Source: Strigamia acuminata (lineage: Eukaryota > Arthropoda > Chilopoda > Geophilomorpha > Linotaeniidae). From it: DNA of 64,000 nt. Below are positions 33,521 through 45,643 of this stretch, piece by piece (position 1 is the first letter of the stretch; each line of letters begins with the position of its first letter). Location: positions 1,612,001 to 1,676,000 of the forward strand of contig OX442322.1 in the NCBI GenBank assembly GCA_949358305.1. The letters are read 5' to 3'. The notes beneath the pieces are model-generated. The model had not been told where the DNA came from and made no database searches. It saw nothing but the letters and a program-made list of their open reading frames with translations. Made by a program: the position numbers and the translations under genes.

Positions 33521-33739
33521 TTAAATCAATTCACTGATCCATCTTTTTATTAATTTATCGGCGAAAACATTTAATATTGCTCTATTGTCTTTTTCTTTGT
33601 CTACTCTAAAAACAATTCTCATGTGTGATGTGATTTTTTTTTTATTTATTTCAATTCTACTGTATTTATCAACACCAGCAACATCGTATGAAAGCATTAC
33701 TAGAGACATTCTTGTGTTCGTTGGGGTCTCAATGTTCAT
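33521..33739 (-). CDS. Small unknown ORF divergent from the recombinase gene
   Basis: 72 codons: polar, ending in a Lys/Arg- and hydrophobic-rich helix (NVFADKLIKRWISELI). Its start is about 250 bases from the recombinase start on the other strand, so the two may share a promoter region. No motif recognised. Coding status rests on ORF quality and codon use only. Confidence 0.35.
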   Translation of the reverse strand: MNIETPTNTRMSLVMLSYDVAGVDKYSRIEINKKKITSHMRIVFRVDKEKDNRAILNVFADKLIKRWISELI

Positions 33740-33993
33740 TTCCGTTTCTTATGGAAGTGTATTTTTGTTTATCAATCGCTTGAAATAACCTTAATTTTCT
33801 CAACGCGAAACTATTAGATAGGTTTGATAGATTTCTCTATCTTCTTACAAGTTTCGGAACTACTGTTAGGATCAGATTATTTTAAGCAAAATCGTAAGTT
33901 TAACTTTATATATATAAAAAATAATATAACAATTTACGAATCGTTATATGCTACGAAATCTATACATTTATAGAAAATATTTTTAAAAAAAAA

Positions 33994-35616
33994 ATGCTTA
34001 GCGACGAAAACATACCTGAGTATGATCAGTTATTAGCTAAATATTATGACATGAAAGAAAGCAATACTCAGTGTCAACAAGAAGTGATTAGTCTTAAAGA
34101 ACAAGTCCGAAGGTTAAGTTCATCTTCTTCAAGTAAATCTAGTGCCGTGAGCACATCCGAAGATGACGAAAATTCTGATAATTCAAATGTACCTCGCAAG
34201 AAACGAAAACGAATGTGCTCGATATGTAACACTGGATACATAAATCTACCGAGACATTTAAGTACAACTATTAAACACCGAAATTTAACAGATATTCAAA
34301 AAGATGAAATAATGAAATCGGCAAATTTAGAGCCCTTCTTCTCCAAGAGACAAAGTGAACAAGCAACTTCGTCTTCCGATGGTAGCGGGAGTAGTACGGC
34401 GAGCACGATAATAAGTGGACGAAAACGGAAAAGAACGAAATTATGTAGAGTATGCAATCAGCACTTTCGAGATTTGAATGACCACTTAAAAAATGAGCCA
34501 CATAACTTCACTGTTGAAGAAATCAAAAAGTATGACGAAACGTACAAACGAAAAAGTAAAGACAAGAGTAGTTACAGGGAGTGTATGAAATGTAAAAAAA
34601 TGTATAGTCGTTTAGATAGACATATAAAATTATTGCATTCAGATTTATCAGAATCAGAGGAATATCAACAGATCCTAAAAGATGCAACTGAATTAAGGAA
34701 TAGCAAAATAAAAAAAGAATCTGTTTTTCGTCTGAGAGGTAGACATGTTGAGGAGAAAGTAGAAACCGATACAAATGATGATAGTGAAGATGATGATGAT
34801 GATGAAATAATCCAATCAACAGATGATGCTGAGGTGTCTACTCCAACTGGGAAAAAGAAAATTGTAAATTTGTTTAATACGATGGAAGATTTTTATGTGT
34901 TTCTTCAGAGCAAACGTGGAAAAAATGTGCAGCCTGGTACTGCTAAGGCATATTGTACATCGTTAAAAAAAATTTTCAAATGTCTCAGCAAGAAACTCAA
35001 CGATGATCCGACGCGAATTAATGTACCGGAAACAGCATTTAGAGCGGTGGATGTCCTAACGTGCTGGTTCGATAATGATCTAATCAAGGAGTTAAAACCA
35101 AAAACACAGCAAAAGGTTGGTTTTGCGATACAGCATTATATGTCTTTTATAAATTATTCAAAAATAGAGGGTCAATTATTAAACATTCTAAAAGACCAAA
35201 TAAAATACATGAAACAGGAAATGCCGGGGTGGTTAAAAAATTTCCAGAGAGATATTCGACTCCGTGAAATAGAAGTTATAGATGAAAAATCAGAGAAAGC
35301 AATTAAAATTGAAGATGTAAAGTCGTTTATACACAGCAAACCAGTCGGGGAAATTCAAACATTTCTTCTCAATCTAAAAGAAATTACTAAAGTTAACACT
35401 CAAAGATATAATGAAATACAAGGATATTTGATTTTACGTGAACTGTTCGGGTGTTTTAATCGTATGGGAACTGTTTGCCATATGAAAGTCCATGAATTTT
35501 TTGCAGCAAAAAAGACTGGGAATTTTAGGATTATCTATGTAAAGGAACACAAAACCCTAACAGAATATGGTAAAGCTCAATTACCCATGCCGCAGACACT
35601 GTACGATCAATATACA
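33994..35616 (+). pseudogene. Giant zinc-finger tyrosine recombinase, 5' part (split by gypsy copy B)
   Basis: 541 codons up to the insertion point. Order: short coiled coil, poly-Ser, then three C2H2-like fingers (CSIC...HLSTTIKH at residues 75-95, CRVC...HLKNEPH at 151-170, CMKC...HIKLLH at 197-215), an acidic linker near 260-280, a core-binding helical domain around 295-400, and the first half of a tyrosine-recombinase catalytic domain with the box I Arg (FNRMGTV, R490) and the beta-hairpin Lys (VKEHKT, K520). The rest of the domain resumes in frame at 54908. Such enzymes cut and rejoin DNA through a Tyr-DNA bond. Interrupted at TACA 35613-35616. Without the rest, the catalytic domain is incomplete. 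Confidence 0.8.
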
Positions 35617-37336
35617 TGTGATGATTACAAAATCCGTATTTATCAATGTTCACAATAGATGGCGCTGTTTACCAAACGCGCGTAATTCAAACTCGATAAA
35701 AATAAAGAGTGTGATAAATAATTATTTAGACACGGTGAATAAAATATAACTATTTTATTCAATATAAATCGAGTATCATTTACTTGACAAGTTGATTCTA
35801 TCGAATCAATATTCACGTTACTTACCTGTCGAAGAGAACCAACTGGACCCTTCCGGACCCCAACTGGGCCCATCTGGACATAGTCATATATTAGGTCCGG
35901 ACTAGTGACCCACGAATCCGCCGATTCGTATGCTGATTGGCTGTCGCCAATCTAGTAGTTCTACAGAACTATATAAGCATCAGTTTTCACCCAGTAACCC
36001 CCCTGGCTTGATAACTGTATATGTCTGTAATTGAATTGTTGTTATCGTTTGATCTCACTTTCTTATCGACACATCAGGCCACCTCAGCTCTCCACAATCG
36101 GTATTCATTACTATTGTTATTGTTGTTGTAGGGCCTTTTCGGGAAGGCTAACTCCGGTAATAGACATGCATTCGCATGAAATGGCCCCGTAATGTTAGCT
36201 TGCTGTTCTACGGGACAGTTAGATTTCGTACGGTGGCTTAATATAACGGTCGTATACAGTACGACCTTGCTAAATGAAAGTAGGTCCCTCAGCTAACTGG
36301 CCTCAGTCCGCTGCAGGATGGCTGTTGTAAACAGCCCGCGCAGGTTCCCGTCTTTTCTCGATTGGTCCTTCCGCACGTTAAAAGTCGGTAAAGGCCTAAT
36401 GCACAGGTAACACGCCGGGTTGGTAGCCCGTGAGTAATATCTTCAAGATGTTGCGATAAAATAACTACCTGGATAATGGTAATCCAACGGCAGTGGCCGA
36501 TTAATATTTTACCCGGTGCTCGATCAGTGGATCCCGCCATCGTAAGGCATGCTGGCGGATGGAGGAGTCAAATCCTCCCGCGATGGTTCTCTCGACCGTC
36601 GTGACGGTCCCCGCCTCATTGTACCCTCCGGGTTAGTAACCCGTGAACGATATATAAAATATGTCGTGTTAAACAAATTACTCGGGCATTGGTAATCCTG
36701 TATTGGCAATATCTTTTAGACCCGGTAAGTCCATAGAAATGTTTACTTGGTGGTTGGTACCACCGATAGCGAGTTAAAGTACACAATTAAATACTCGGCG
36801 CCTGATCACGAGATCTTGTCGTCGTAAGGCATGCTGGCGGATGGAGTCTCAACAACTCCCGCGACGTTCTCTCAATTGTCGTGACGGTCCCCGCCCAATT
36901 AATATTTATACAACAATTCATTTGTTGTATTCCACTAATTACTTTACTTTTATTCATTTGGAACATGGAATATTCTGCTGAATATTCCTACTTATGCGAA
37001 GGACTCTTCGCATTATTAGATACTCGAGCTGCGGACCAAATACGTCTCCGTAGCGATATTTGTGACGATGCCGCAAGTCAGCCGTACCCTTCGTGCATCG
37101 CCCGGATCCTCAACCAGTGTAGCCGCCGCTTACACGTATCCAGAACCCCGAACCATTTGTATTCGTAGAAACAAGCAGGTGAAACCGTAAGTACGTATTA
37201 TTTGGTCATTTATTCATTTAGCGCACACTTCATAGCTTATCTCGGTTGGGTTATTTCTAGTTGTAGAAATGTCTTGTTTAAACCGATTTATCACTCTTAA
37301 ATGGCTAATTATTCAGCCAAAAGTAGAATCGTCACA
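35617..37336 (+). repeat. 5' LTR of gypsy copy B
   Basis: TGTGATGATTAC...ATCGTCACA. Promoter: GATTGG...CCAATC at 35935-35952 and TATA box CTATATAAGC at 35969-35978. From about 37090 to the end it is a divergent version of the U5 found in the other three LTRs. Confidence 0.9.
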
Positions 37337-37528
37337 AGTGGATGTGATGATGTTGTTAAATAATTCCTATAGATGGCGCATACTCTTTAGCACCAATGTA
37401 TGATCGTTTATAGTTTTACTTTTGGTATCATCTCCCATGATGAATGTGTAACCTGTGTTTTTCATCTCCTAATATTAAACACTACTTCAAGTGCAATTGT
37501 GACGATTATTTGGTCTGAAAACACCACA

Positions 37529-37803
37529 ATATGGTAGCAGAGATACTGGTTTGAACATTAGCCATTAACAAAAGTGAAATACGAGGCCACGATCGCGCAA
37601 AAAGCAAAAACGACGACGAGCGAGTGCACACACGGACGACGAACAACGACGCCGAGTTACGTACGAACGACGACGACGACGAATTGTGTACGTACAAACG
37701 ACGAGACAAAAAGTACGACGAACGACGCGAAAACGTACGGACGACGAGGCGATCGCAAACAGCAACGAGGCGTTTCCAGCGGTAAGACGATATCGAAACC
37801 AAC
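37529..37803 (+). other. Copia leader with GACGA-rich repeats
   Basis: Contains the primer site then a leader rich in ACGACGA/CGACGAC units. Several overlapping open frames here on both strands are low-complexity artefacts. The gag ATG is at 37804. Confidence 0.6.
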
Positions 37804-40800
37804 ATGGCGAACGCAGCGAACAACGTGACGACGCCGAGATTTTACACAAACATAGAACCACTCAATGATAAAAACTACTTGCTATGGTCAACGAGAATTG
37901 AGGCAAAACTGAAAGGACAAAAACTATGGAAAAGCGTGATTTTGGCTTTACAACCACCGCGTGGCGTGCAAGGACAGCCTGACCATGATGCAAAAGAATT
38001 AAAGTGGGATGAGTGGGACGACAACAACTCCGCAGCATACGACGTACTGATAGGAAACATGTTGGGACCGCAAGTACTAAAATACAGAGTAGAAAAGAAT
38101 GCTAAAACTTTATGGGAAAAAATAAAAGCCAATATGGCAGGCCAAACTAAACAACTGCAAGTGAAGTGTGCGGTGAAACTAGCCCACACAACGATGGAAA
38201 AGAATGAAACCGTGGATCATTTCCTCAACAGGGTGGAGGCCACCGCAAATGAGTGTGCAGAGCTGGGCCGAAAAATAGACGACGATGACGTGAAATTTCA
38301 TGCCATTCATGGCCTGAGAGAGGAGTTTGATGACATCGCCCGCATCATGCGCCAAAAAGACGGCCTCTCGATGACGACGCTTCGAGAAGCACTAAGAGAA
38401 GAAGAAGTAACAATGACTCAAAGAAAAGGCAAAAAACCGAATTATTCGGAAGCGGCGCACAAAACCAAAGACGGCGGACAACGTGAACATCGAACGAAAT
38501 GTTACAATTGCGGACGAGGCGGGCATGTATCACGAGATTGGACAAGCCAAACGAAGTGTTTCAACTGCAATGGTTACGGTCACATGTCAAATGATTGCTC
38601 CGAACCGAAACAAGCAACAAAGACGGAACGCGGACGAGGACGTGGACGCGGAAATTTCCGAGGACGCGGAAAACCAAAGCAAGAAAGCGCCACAACCTGC
38701 CACGAAATTCCTCGAAAAGAGAGAACCATGAGATGCTTTGAATTCAACAAACAACATGACAACAATAATGTTGAAAAATACCTAAACGAGAGAGAACTAA
38801 TTAAAATTTCATTTGCAGACATGAAAACAAAAAAGGACGAAAATGCACGAGGCGCTACGGAGGACCACGAGGAACGAAATGTGAAAACTGAATGGCTGCT
38901 TGATTCGGGGGCAACCAGCCACATGACGACAGAGCGCCAGTTTTTCAACAACTATGAAGCTGAGAACTTGCAAATTGGAACAGCAGATAAAGAAAAGAAG
39001 ATACAGGCAATTGGAGTTGGAGAAATAAATTTGTGCATACCAAACAACCCCGACCGAGTGAAACTGTCACGAGTTCTACACATCCCCCAGTTGGGAGGAA
39101 ACTTGCTCTCTGTGCCGAAAATTGTCGACAATGACTTACGAGTGATTTTTGAGAAGGAAGCAGCGACAATTGAAACAATGGACGGGAATGAAATTGCAAT
39201 TGCCAAACGACACGGAAACGAATTCATATTGACGTGCGAAGTGGAAATGACGGAAAATGCCCAGAAAACAAGCGAATTGCAAGATTTATGGCACAAAAGG
39301 CTCGGTCACGTGCGACACCAGACGATAAAAGAAATGAAAAATGAAGATCTGGTGATGGGACTAGACATTGTTGGCAAAAAAGAAATTTCCTGTGATGCAT
39401 GTATTAAGGGAAAGCTCACCAAAACGACGCACCCAAGAATGAATAAGCGCCAATCAAGCCAAATAATGGAACTATGGCACATGGATTTAATTGGACCCAT
39501 GCCAACGGAGTCAATTGGCGGGGCCTACTATATTTTAACCATCGTTGATGACTGGTCAAAAAGATGTTTTGTGTCCCCGCTAAAAAATAAGAGTGATGCA
39601 GCTGAAAAAATCATCGAATTAGCGACACGAATGGAGCGACAATGTGGCAACAAATTAAAGAAAATCCGTTCCGACAACGGGGGTGAGTTCATTTGCAATG
39701 AAGTGCAACAATGGTGCACGGAAAAAGGGATTGTACATCAGTTGACCACCCCAGGAACCCCACAAAGCAACAGCATAGCCGAAAGAAGTAACCGAACTTT
39801 AATCGAGATGATGAGAACGATGCTTTGTGACTCCCAACTGCCCCACAAGTTCTGGGCAGAATGTGTGATGACAGCTGCGTACATTAAAAACACGTGCAAG
39901 TCGGCGGTGCACGCGAGGACGCCATTAGAGTTTTGGACAAACCAGAAGCCAAACCTATCACGATTAAGACGATTCGGATGCCTTGCTTACTACATGATAA
40001 GCGAAAATAAAAGAAGAAAACTGGATCCGAAGGCCGAAGCAGGAATATTTGTCGGCTATTCGCAAACACGAAAGGCGTACCGAATACACGTTCCAGGGAC
40101 CCAGCGCACGATTGAGAGCATGGACGTGAAATTTGTAGAAAACAAATTGGGAAACGAATTAATTCGTAATCAAGACTCATCTGACGAAAATACTGAAGAA
40201 ATAATGTTGATGCCATTCTTCAACGAATACCCCGGAGGTGGAAACAAAAAACGAGTTGAAGAAAATGAAGAAATGGAGAATGAAGAACCGGAAGTGAATC
40301 CAGTGAACAATGACGAACCAGAAAATACAGTGGAAAATGAAGACGCTGATGAATCAAACGATGATGAAGAGGAACAATTGCTCCCAGCAAGCCGGGGCAG
40401 ACCGCTAGGAATGACGAACGATTTGCGCCAAATCCTCAATCAAGAGGAGAGAGAAAGGAATGAGCAAGAATTGATCGACAGAGGGGTTCGACGATCTGAA
40501 AGGATCAAGGAAAAATCACACGCGCTCATGACGTCAGAAATAAAAGTTCCCACTAGTCATCACGAGGCGATAGGATCACCGCAGGCCAAAAATTGGAAAG
40601 AAGCAATGGATGACGAAATGGCCAGCATGAAAAAACACGAAGTATGGAATGTGATGAAATTGCCAAAGGGCAAAACAGCAGTTAAGTCAAAGTGGATTTT
40701 TAAAGTGAAGTACCACCCAGATGGAGTCTCAAATCGCTATCGCGCGAGATTTGTGGCAGCGGGATACTCGCAAAAACCCGGACTCGATTATGACGCCACT

Positions 40801-42082
40801 TTTGCACCCGTAATACGCATAGAGACACTGAGGATGTTATTAAGCGAGGCAGCCAAGCGGAATAGACCGGTGAACCAGCATGATGTGAAGGCAGCCTACC
40901 TACACGCCAAATTGAAGGAAGAAGTATACATGATTCAACCGGAAGGTTACGAGGAGGGAAAAGACCAAAAAATGGTGTGCAAACTTGACAAAAGTATTTA
41001 TGGTCTCAAGCAATCAGGAAGATGCTGGTACGAGAAGATGAAGAGCGTACTAGAAAACTTAGGATTCACACAGTCACCGGACGATCCATGCTTATTTATT
41101 TTGAAACGAAGACTTGAATACATGTTCATGGGAATTTATGTCGACGATGACATAACACTCATCAGATGAATTCGAAGAAGGGATAATTAAGATGATAAAA
41201 GTGGAAATTGAGCTTGTCCTGATTGGACCGTTAGAATACATCCTAGGCATCCAAGTCGAATGGGAAAATGGAAAAATAATGATTCACCAGCGAAAATACA
41301 TTGAGGAAACATTAAAACGATTTGGACTACCAGACTGCAATGCTGTGAAGTCCCCAATGGATCCCAACCAAAAATTCGACAATTGTGAGGACAGTAAGGA
41401 AGTAGATCCAACACTCTACCAGGAGATGATTGGAAAACTGATGTACATTGCTACATGTACACGCCCTGATCTCAGCTACGGATTGAGCTTTTTGTCGCAA
41501 TTTAATTGCAAGCCGCGTGAAGTCCACCTGGCAGCCCTGAAACGAATGATGAGATATCTGCAGGGAACCAAGGACTACCGATTAGTCTACCAGAATGAAG
41601 AGAGGAACTTGCATGGATTTAGTGACGCAAGTTGGGACAGAACGGCCAATGCAAGATCTTTCTCAGGATTTATAATTCGTGACGGCACCGCCATAATTCA
41701 TTGGCGTTGCAAAAAACAATCATGCGTGGCACGATCAAGCACGGAGAGCGAATTAATCGCTGTAGAAGAGGGGATACAAGACTTGATGTGGACCCGACAA
41801 ATTATTAGTGACTTAGACGGATACGAAGCGGAGCACCCATTACCCGATGTAAAGCTGTTCTGCGACAGTCTGAACGTGGTTCAGTCACTACAGTCAGGTG
41901 CTCAGAAATTGCGAAGTAAATTATTCAATCGGAAATACCACTTTGTGAAGCTAACAATCAAAAAGGAAAATGTGGAAGTGGTACATATCCCAGGCAAGAC
42001 GATGTTGGCGGATTTCCTCAGGAAACCGCTAGCTGGGCCAAAGCTTAAAGATTTTTTGAAAGAACTGAATTTAGTGGACTAA
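37804..42082 (+). pseudogene. gag-pol: Copia Gag-Pol polyprotein with a frameshift after YVDD
   Basis: Frame 1 (37804-41169): gag core (KNYLLWSTRIEAKLKGQKLW), two zinc knuckles (CYNCGRGGHVSRDW, whose last Cys is replaced by Trp, and CFNCNGYGHMSNDC), protease LLDSGATSHM, integrase with HHCC (LWHKRLGH...CDAC) and D,D,E (MDLIGP, SDNGGEF, NSIAERSNR), and RT with SIYGLKQSGR and YVDD. The frame is then lost near 41157-41165 and coding resumes in another frame (41192-42082) with TRPDLS, RNase H SDASWDRT, STESELIA, CDSLN and DFLRKPL. One-base insertion is the simplest cause. Otherwise complete in domain order, so inactivation is recent or a base-call error. Confidence 0.9.
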
Positions 42083-42351
42083 GTGTTTTTTGTTTTTGTG
42101 TTTGTTTATGATTAATGATTTATTCTTTTTTGTATTTGTGTGAATTATTACCAAAGAAGGGAAATTGTGATGATGTTGTTAAATAATTCCTATAGATGGC
42201 GCATACTCTTTAGCGCCAATGTATGATCGTTTATAGTTTTACTTTTGGTATCATCTCCCATGATGAATGTGTAACCTGTGTTTTTCATCTCCTAATATTA
42301 AACACTACTTCAAGTGTAATTGTGACGATTATTTGGTCTGAAAACACCACA

Positions 42352-43474
42352 GTGGAGGTTCTACCGAGATAGGCTGCCAAATTTTAATAAAATTTGAAGT
42401 TTTGCATGTCTATGATGAATTCGAGTAGTGTAACGTTTGCAGTAAAAATTTTTGTGCGTAAAATAAATTTTGAGCGAAATTTATATTTGTGTTTAATATA
42501 TTTTATTCTGTTTTAGGACTTCTCGCAAGAAAATAAGTGTAATTCACTTTATTCCGATTTTCCGTAGTGGAAATTATGTGTTTTAACAAAACTAATAATT
42601 TCTACCGCGTGGTCAGGCCTAAAGGCCCAACCCCGAGAATAAGAATCTTGCCCGAACTTGTTGAAGTTGGTCCCGCCCGGGTAGCGTCACTTTGTCGTCG
42701 ACAATCTGACAAAACCACGCGGTCGGGCCTAATTTTGAAAAGTTGGCCTTTTTGATGGAATTCTTAAAGAATTCTATCAATTTAACAGTTGCCTTATTTT
42801 TAGAATGTTCTAAATAAGTAATCTTGCTTGAGACTTCAAGTTAAACCTAAATTTATTTGTCTAAATAAATTAAAAGAAAGAAAATTGACATTTTCGAAGG
42901 AATTAAAATTTATATTTTATTTCAAAATGGTTTACCTTATTTTACAAAAGTAATCTACATTAAAAATGTTGGTTAAAAATCGTGATTTCAAGGCGTCGGA
43001 ATCGAATTTTACGAATGGAGTACCGTTCGAATTTTAGCGAAGAAAATTCTCACTGTCGTGTTGCCTAGCAACCAAGTTGTGCTGAGAAGCCGTCGATTCA
43101 AACGATTCGACGCGCCTTATAAAATTGTGGGTTTTAATACTTTAAAATTCTCATAAAGGTCATTTTTATTAAATAAAATTTGACAATGTTTTAGAGTACT
43201 TTGAAAAGTATCCATATTATTTTGCGACTACGTCATAACCCTGAAATCTGACTAGATTAAAGTTCCACGAACTTAGTGATTTCCACCAATCTCGAATGAG
43301 ATTGGACTCTCGCGAGACTAGCATTGATGCTTGACCAATCATAGAGGTGTCTTGAAGTACCCATACTTCCTTTCGAATAGTGTGACCACTGCTTCGTTTG
43401 CGACCCTCCTGAACGTTTGCAACTTCATCGTTATCTCTCAGACTTAGGAAATTTTTCTTAGTTTAAGTTTAGTT
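42352..43474 (+). other. Primer site and structured leader of gypsy copy B
   Basis: Intact TGGAGGTTCTACCGAGAT at 42353-42370, but now 5 kb away from its 5' LTR because of the copia. The leader holds ACCGCGTGGT (42603-42612) and ACCACGCGGT (near 42714-42723), enclosing TTTGTC...GACAAA, paralleling the structure in copy A. Confidence 0.6.
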
Positions 43475-45643
43475 ATGACTAGTAACCAGCATCACATGAA
43501 CACCCGCGGTAAAGAAAGAACTTGTTTGACCGGTGGAATGAATCTATCCGGGTTTGTACCTGTTCCTAATGGAATGGAGGAAGTGGGAAACCACGCGGTC
43601 CACAATGGCGTTTCAAATGAAACAGCCGGACCATCTGGTGAAAATAGGATTCCACGTAAACCTACTCCGCCTGGAGAAGAGGAATGCATTCCTGAAGGTT
43701 CTCATTTAGGCCGAGGCGGTCTATTATTTTGTCAGGATCACGGTTTGAACCCAAACCAATTTAGATCTTTGACCGAAGTATTAGATTTTGTGCACGTGCG
43801 TCGTGCTACGTCGGAGCAACCTAATTCCCCAGCCAGCCAAAGATTAAATAATTTTAGTCCCACTCCTTCGACGCCTATTTCTAGATATAGAAATAAAACT
43901 GCACAACCTCCTCGTCAAGATCAGTCGAATTTGACACCAGGAGATTTCAATCGTGCTTTCCAACAACGATTACAAGCGAATAACTTCGCTCGCAACCAAC
44001 AAAGGGGATTTACTAATCCCGGAAACTTTGAAAATATGTTCAATAGAGCGAATATGGGTCCGCCTAATATGGCCAACCCCAATCCAAGTTTCCCAAACGG
44101 ATCAAATAGTTGTCCGAATCTTGCTGGAAATTTGAACCCAAATTTAGGTGCGACAAGAGGTCCAAACCGCCGTTTTGACCCAAATTCTAGATTTGTAAAC
44201 AATTCTAGTCCAGCACCTAATATGCAAAAGGGTCACTCAGTTCCTCCAAACTCGAATAACCCAATTGATATGAATGATTTAAATAATCCTTCTAATCCTG
44301 AAACGCAAGGAGATTCCAATAATTATTTGAATCATGGTACACCAAGTAATTCGAACTTCCGTCCGAATTTTGGTGGCCCAAGAAATTCGAACAATCGTCC
44401 GAATTTTGGTAGACAAAATCAAGGAGGGTCGAATACTTTCAACCCCAACAATGGTGGCTCAAGTCAAAATAACTCGAGTCAATCAAACACTGGTGGATCG
44501 TCGAATAACCATTCGCGTCCTCCAAGCAGCTTTGGAATGACGGCTGATGACCTCGCGTCAATTGCCACAACAATGCACAATTTGATGCAGGCTGGAAAAA
44601 GTTCCGCCATTGTCCCTCAAACTAACAGTTTGAAGCCCCCAGATATCCCTGTATTCTCTGGAAAGGCAGATGAAAGCGAACGCTTTCTCACTATCGTAAA
44701 AAATGTCGCTTTCCTGCGAAACATGTCACTCGATGACATGCTTGTTAAAGGCGTTGCTGGTTATCTAACCGAGCAAGCGCATGGTTGGTTCCATGAAAGG
44801 AGAGGAGATTTCACATCTTGGGATATATTTGAGCAAGCGTTCAAAGAAAGGTTCGTGGCCACTCGACAAGAGCGGACGAACCAACTGACCAAGTTGAGAC
44901 AACTTGAAACAGAAAGTCTTTACGACTTTATGCACAAATATTACCAGTTATGGATATTACAAGACAACCTCGACGCGAAAGGGGCTGGAAGTCTTTTTAT
45001 CGGGAGTGTAACTCCTGCTAACGATTTGCTTTTGCATATGCAAGGCCTAGCGGACTTACCTCTAACAGAGATTTATAACGCTGTAACAAAAAGCAAAAGC
45101 TTGTACAGTCGTACAGCTAATGGAGTAAAGGAAAATAATTCCAATCCAGTTGTTTTCCCACCTCGGAAAACTGATAATCGTCCTCAACCGAAGACGAATG
45201 CTAAATCACTAACTTTGGATTCACAAGAACAACTTAATTTTTGTGATGAAGAGTTACCCGAGGAATGTGAAGCCGTTTATCTAATAAATGGAGTAGTAGA
45301 TCAGACCAGACGTGGTCAATTAGTCTGCTATAACTGTAAACAGCCCGGACATATGCGTCGGGAATGTACAAATCCAAAACCACGTACAAATTTCAACTCT
45401 GAAGAGTTACAAAAACGTGGTACTCCGGATTCCCCGACTGTGGATCCGACTTCTAAACGGCCTAATAATAAGTGGATAACTCAAGAAGTGTTGGATGCAA
45501 CACTAGATGCTAAACTTGATGCGAAATTAAATACTTTTGAAAATAAGTTACAAACTTCGCTGACCAACTCGTTGGCAGAAATGGTCAAAACTTTGATCAA
45601 GCCCGAATCGACAGATTCAAGTGCTACTAGTTCAAAAAACTAG
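43475..45643 (+). CDS. gag: Gypsy copy B gag, intact
   Basis: 722 codons from ATG 43475. N-terminal ~340 residues: Pro/Asn/Gly-rich low complexity with a conserved GRGGLLFCQDHGLN segment and N-S-N-x-x-P-N-F repeats. Middle: capsid-like gag domain (PDIPVFSGKADESERFLTIVKN, AHGWFHERRGDF, LRQLETESLYDFMHKYYQL). C-terminal: CCHC knuckle CYNCKQPGHMRREC near residue 616, then a helix with DATLDAKLDAKLNTF repeats and a polar tail. It binds and packages element RNA into particles. It ends at TAG 45641-45643 inside the frameshift signal. Copy A has the same protein split by a one-base difference. Confidence 0.88.
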   Translation: MTSNQHHMNTRGKERTCLTGGMNLSGFVPVPNGMEEVGNHAVHNGVSNETAGPSGENRIPRKPTPPGEEECIPEGSHLGRGGLLFCQDHGLNPNQFRSLTEVLDFVHVRRATSEQPNSPASQRLNNFSPTPSTPISRYRNKTAQPPRQDQSNLTPGDFNRAFQQRLQANNFARNQQRGFTNPGNFENMFNRANMGPPNMANPNPSFPNGSNSCPNLAGNLNPNLGATRGPNRRFDPNSRFVNNSSPAPNMQKGHSVPPNSNNPIDMNDLNNPSNPETQGDSNNYLNHGTPSNSNFRPNFGGPRNSNNRPNFGRQNQGGSNTFNPNNGGSSQNNSSQSNTGGSSNNHSRPPSSFGMTADDLASIATTMHNLMQAGKSSAIVPQTNSLKPPDIPVFSGKADESERFLTIVKNVAFLRNMSLDDMLVKGVAGYLTEQAHGWFHERRGDFTSWDIFEQAFKERFVATRQERTNQLTKLRQLETESLYDFMHKYYQLWILQDNLDAKGAGSLFIGSVTPANDLLLHMQGLADLPLTEIYNAVTKSKSLYSRTANGVKENNSNPVVFPPRKTDNRPQPKTNAKSLTLDSQEQLNFCDEELPEECEAVYLINGVVDQTRRGQLVCYNCKQPGHMRRECTNPKPRTNFNSEELQKRGTPDSPTVDPTSKRPNNKWITQEVLDATLDAKLDAKLNTFENKLQTSLTNSLAEMVKTLIKPESTDSSATSSKN

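Larger units (their letters stand above)
37343..42351 (+). mobile_element. Ty1/copia retrotransposon nested in gypsy copy B
   Basis: 186-bp LTRs at 37343-37528 and 42166-42351, TSD GTGGA (37338-37342 and 42352-42356). Primer site TGGTAGCAGAG at 37532-37542 matches the 3' end of initiator tRNA-Met, as usual for copia. A polypurine tract AAAGAAGGGAAAT precedes the 3' LTR. The two LTRs differ at only a few positions (for example 37391/42214), so the insertion is young. It landed at the start of the gypsy primer-binding site. Confidence 0.92.

Noticed and set aside
25658-35616. Inversion between the two inverted gypsy copies
   Set aside because: Each copy has its own matching 4-bp TSD (AGCT/AGCT, TACA/TACA), and the interrupted reading frames agree across each copy.
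37506-37868. Several open frames on both strands rich in Arg, Thr and Ser before copia gag
   Set aside because: Low-complexity GACGA repeats in the copia leader keep many frames open; the real gene starts at 37804.
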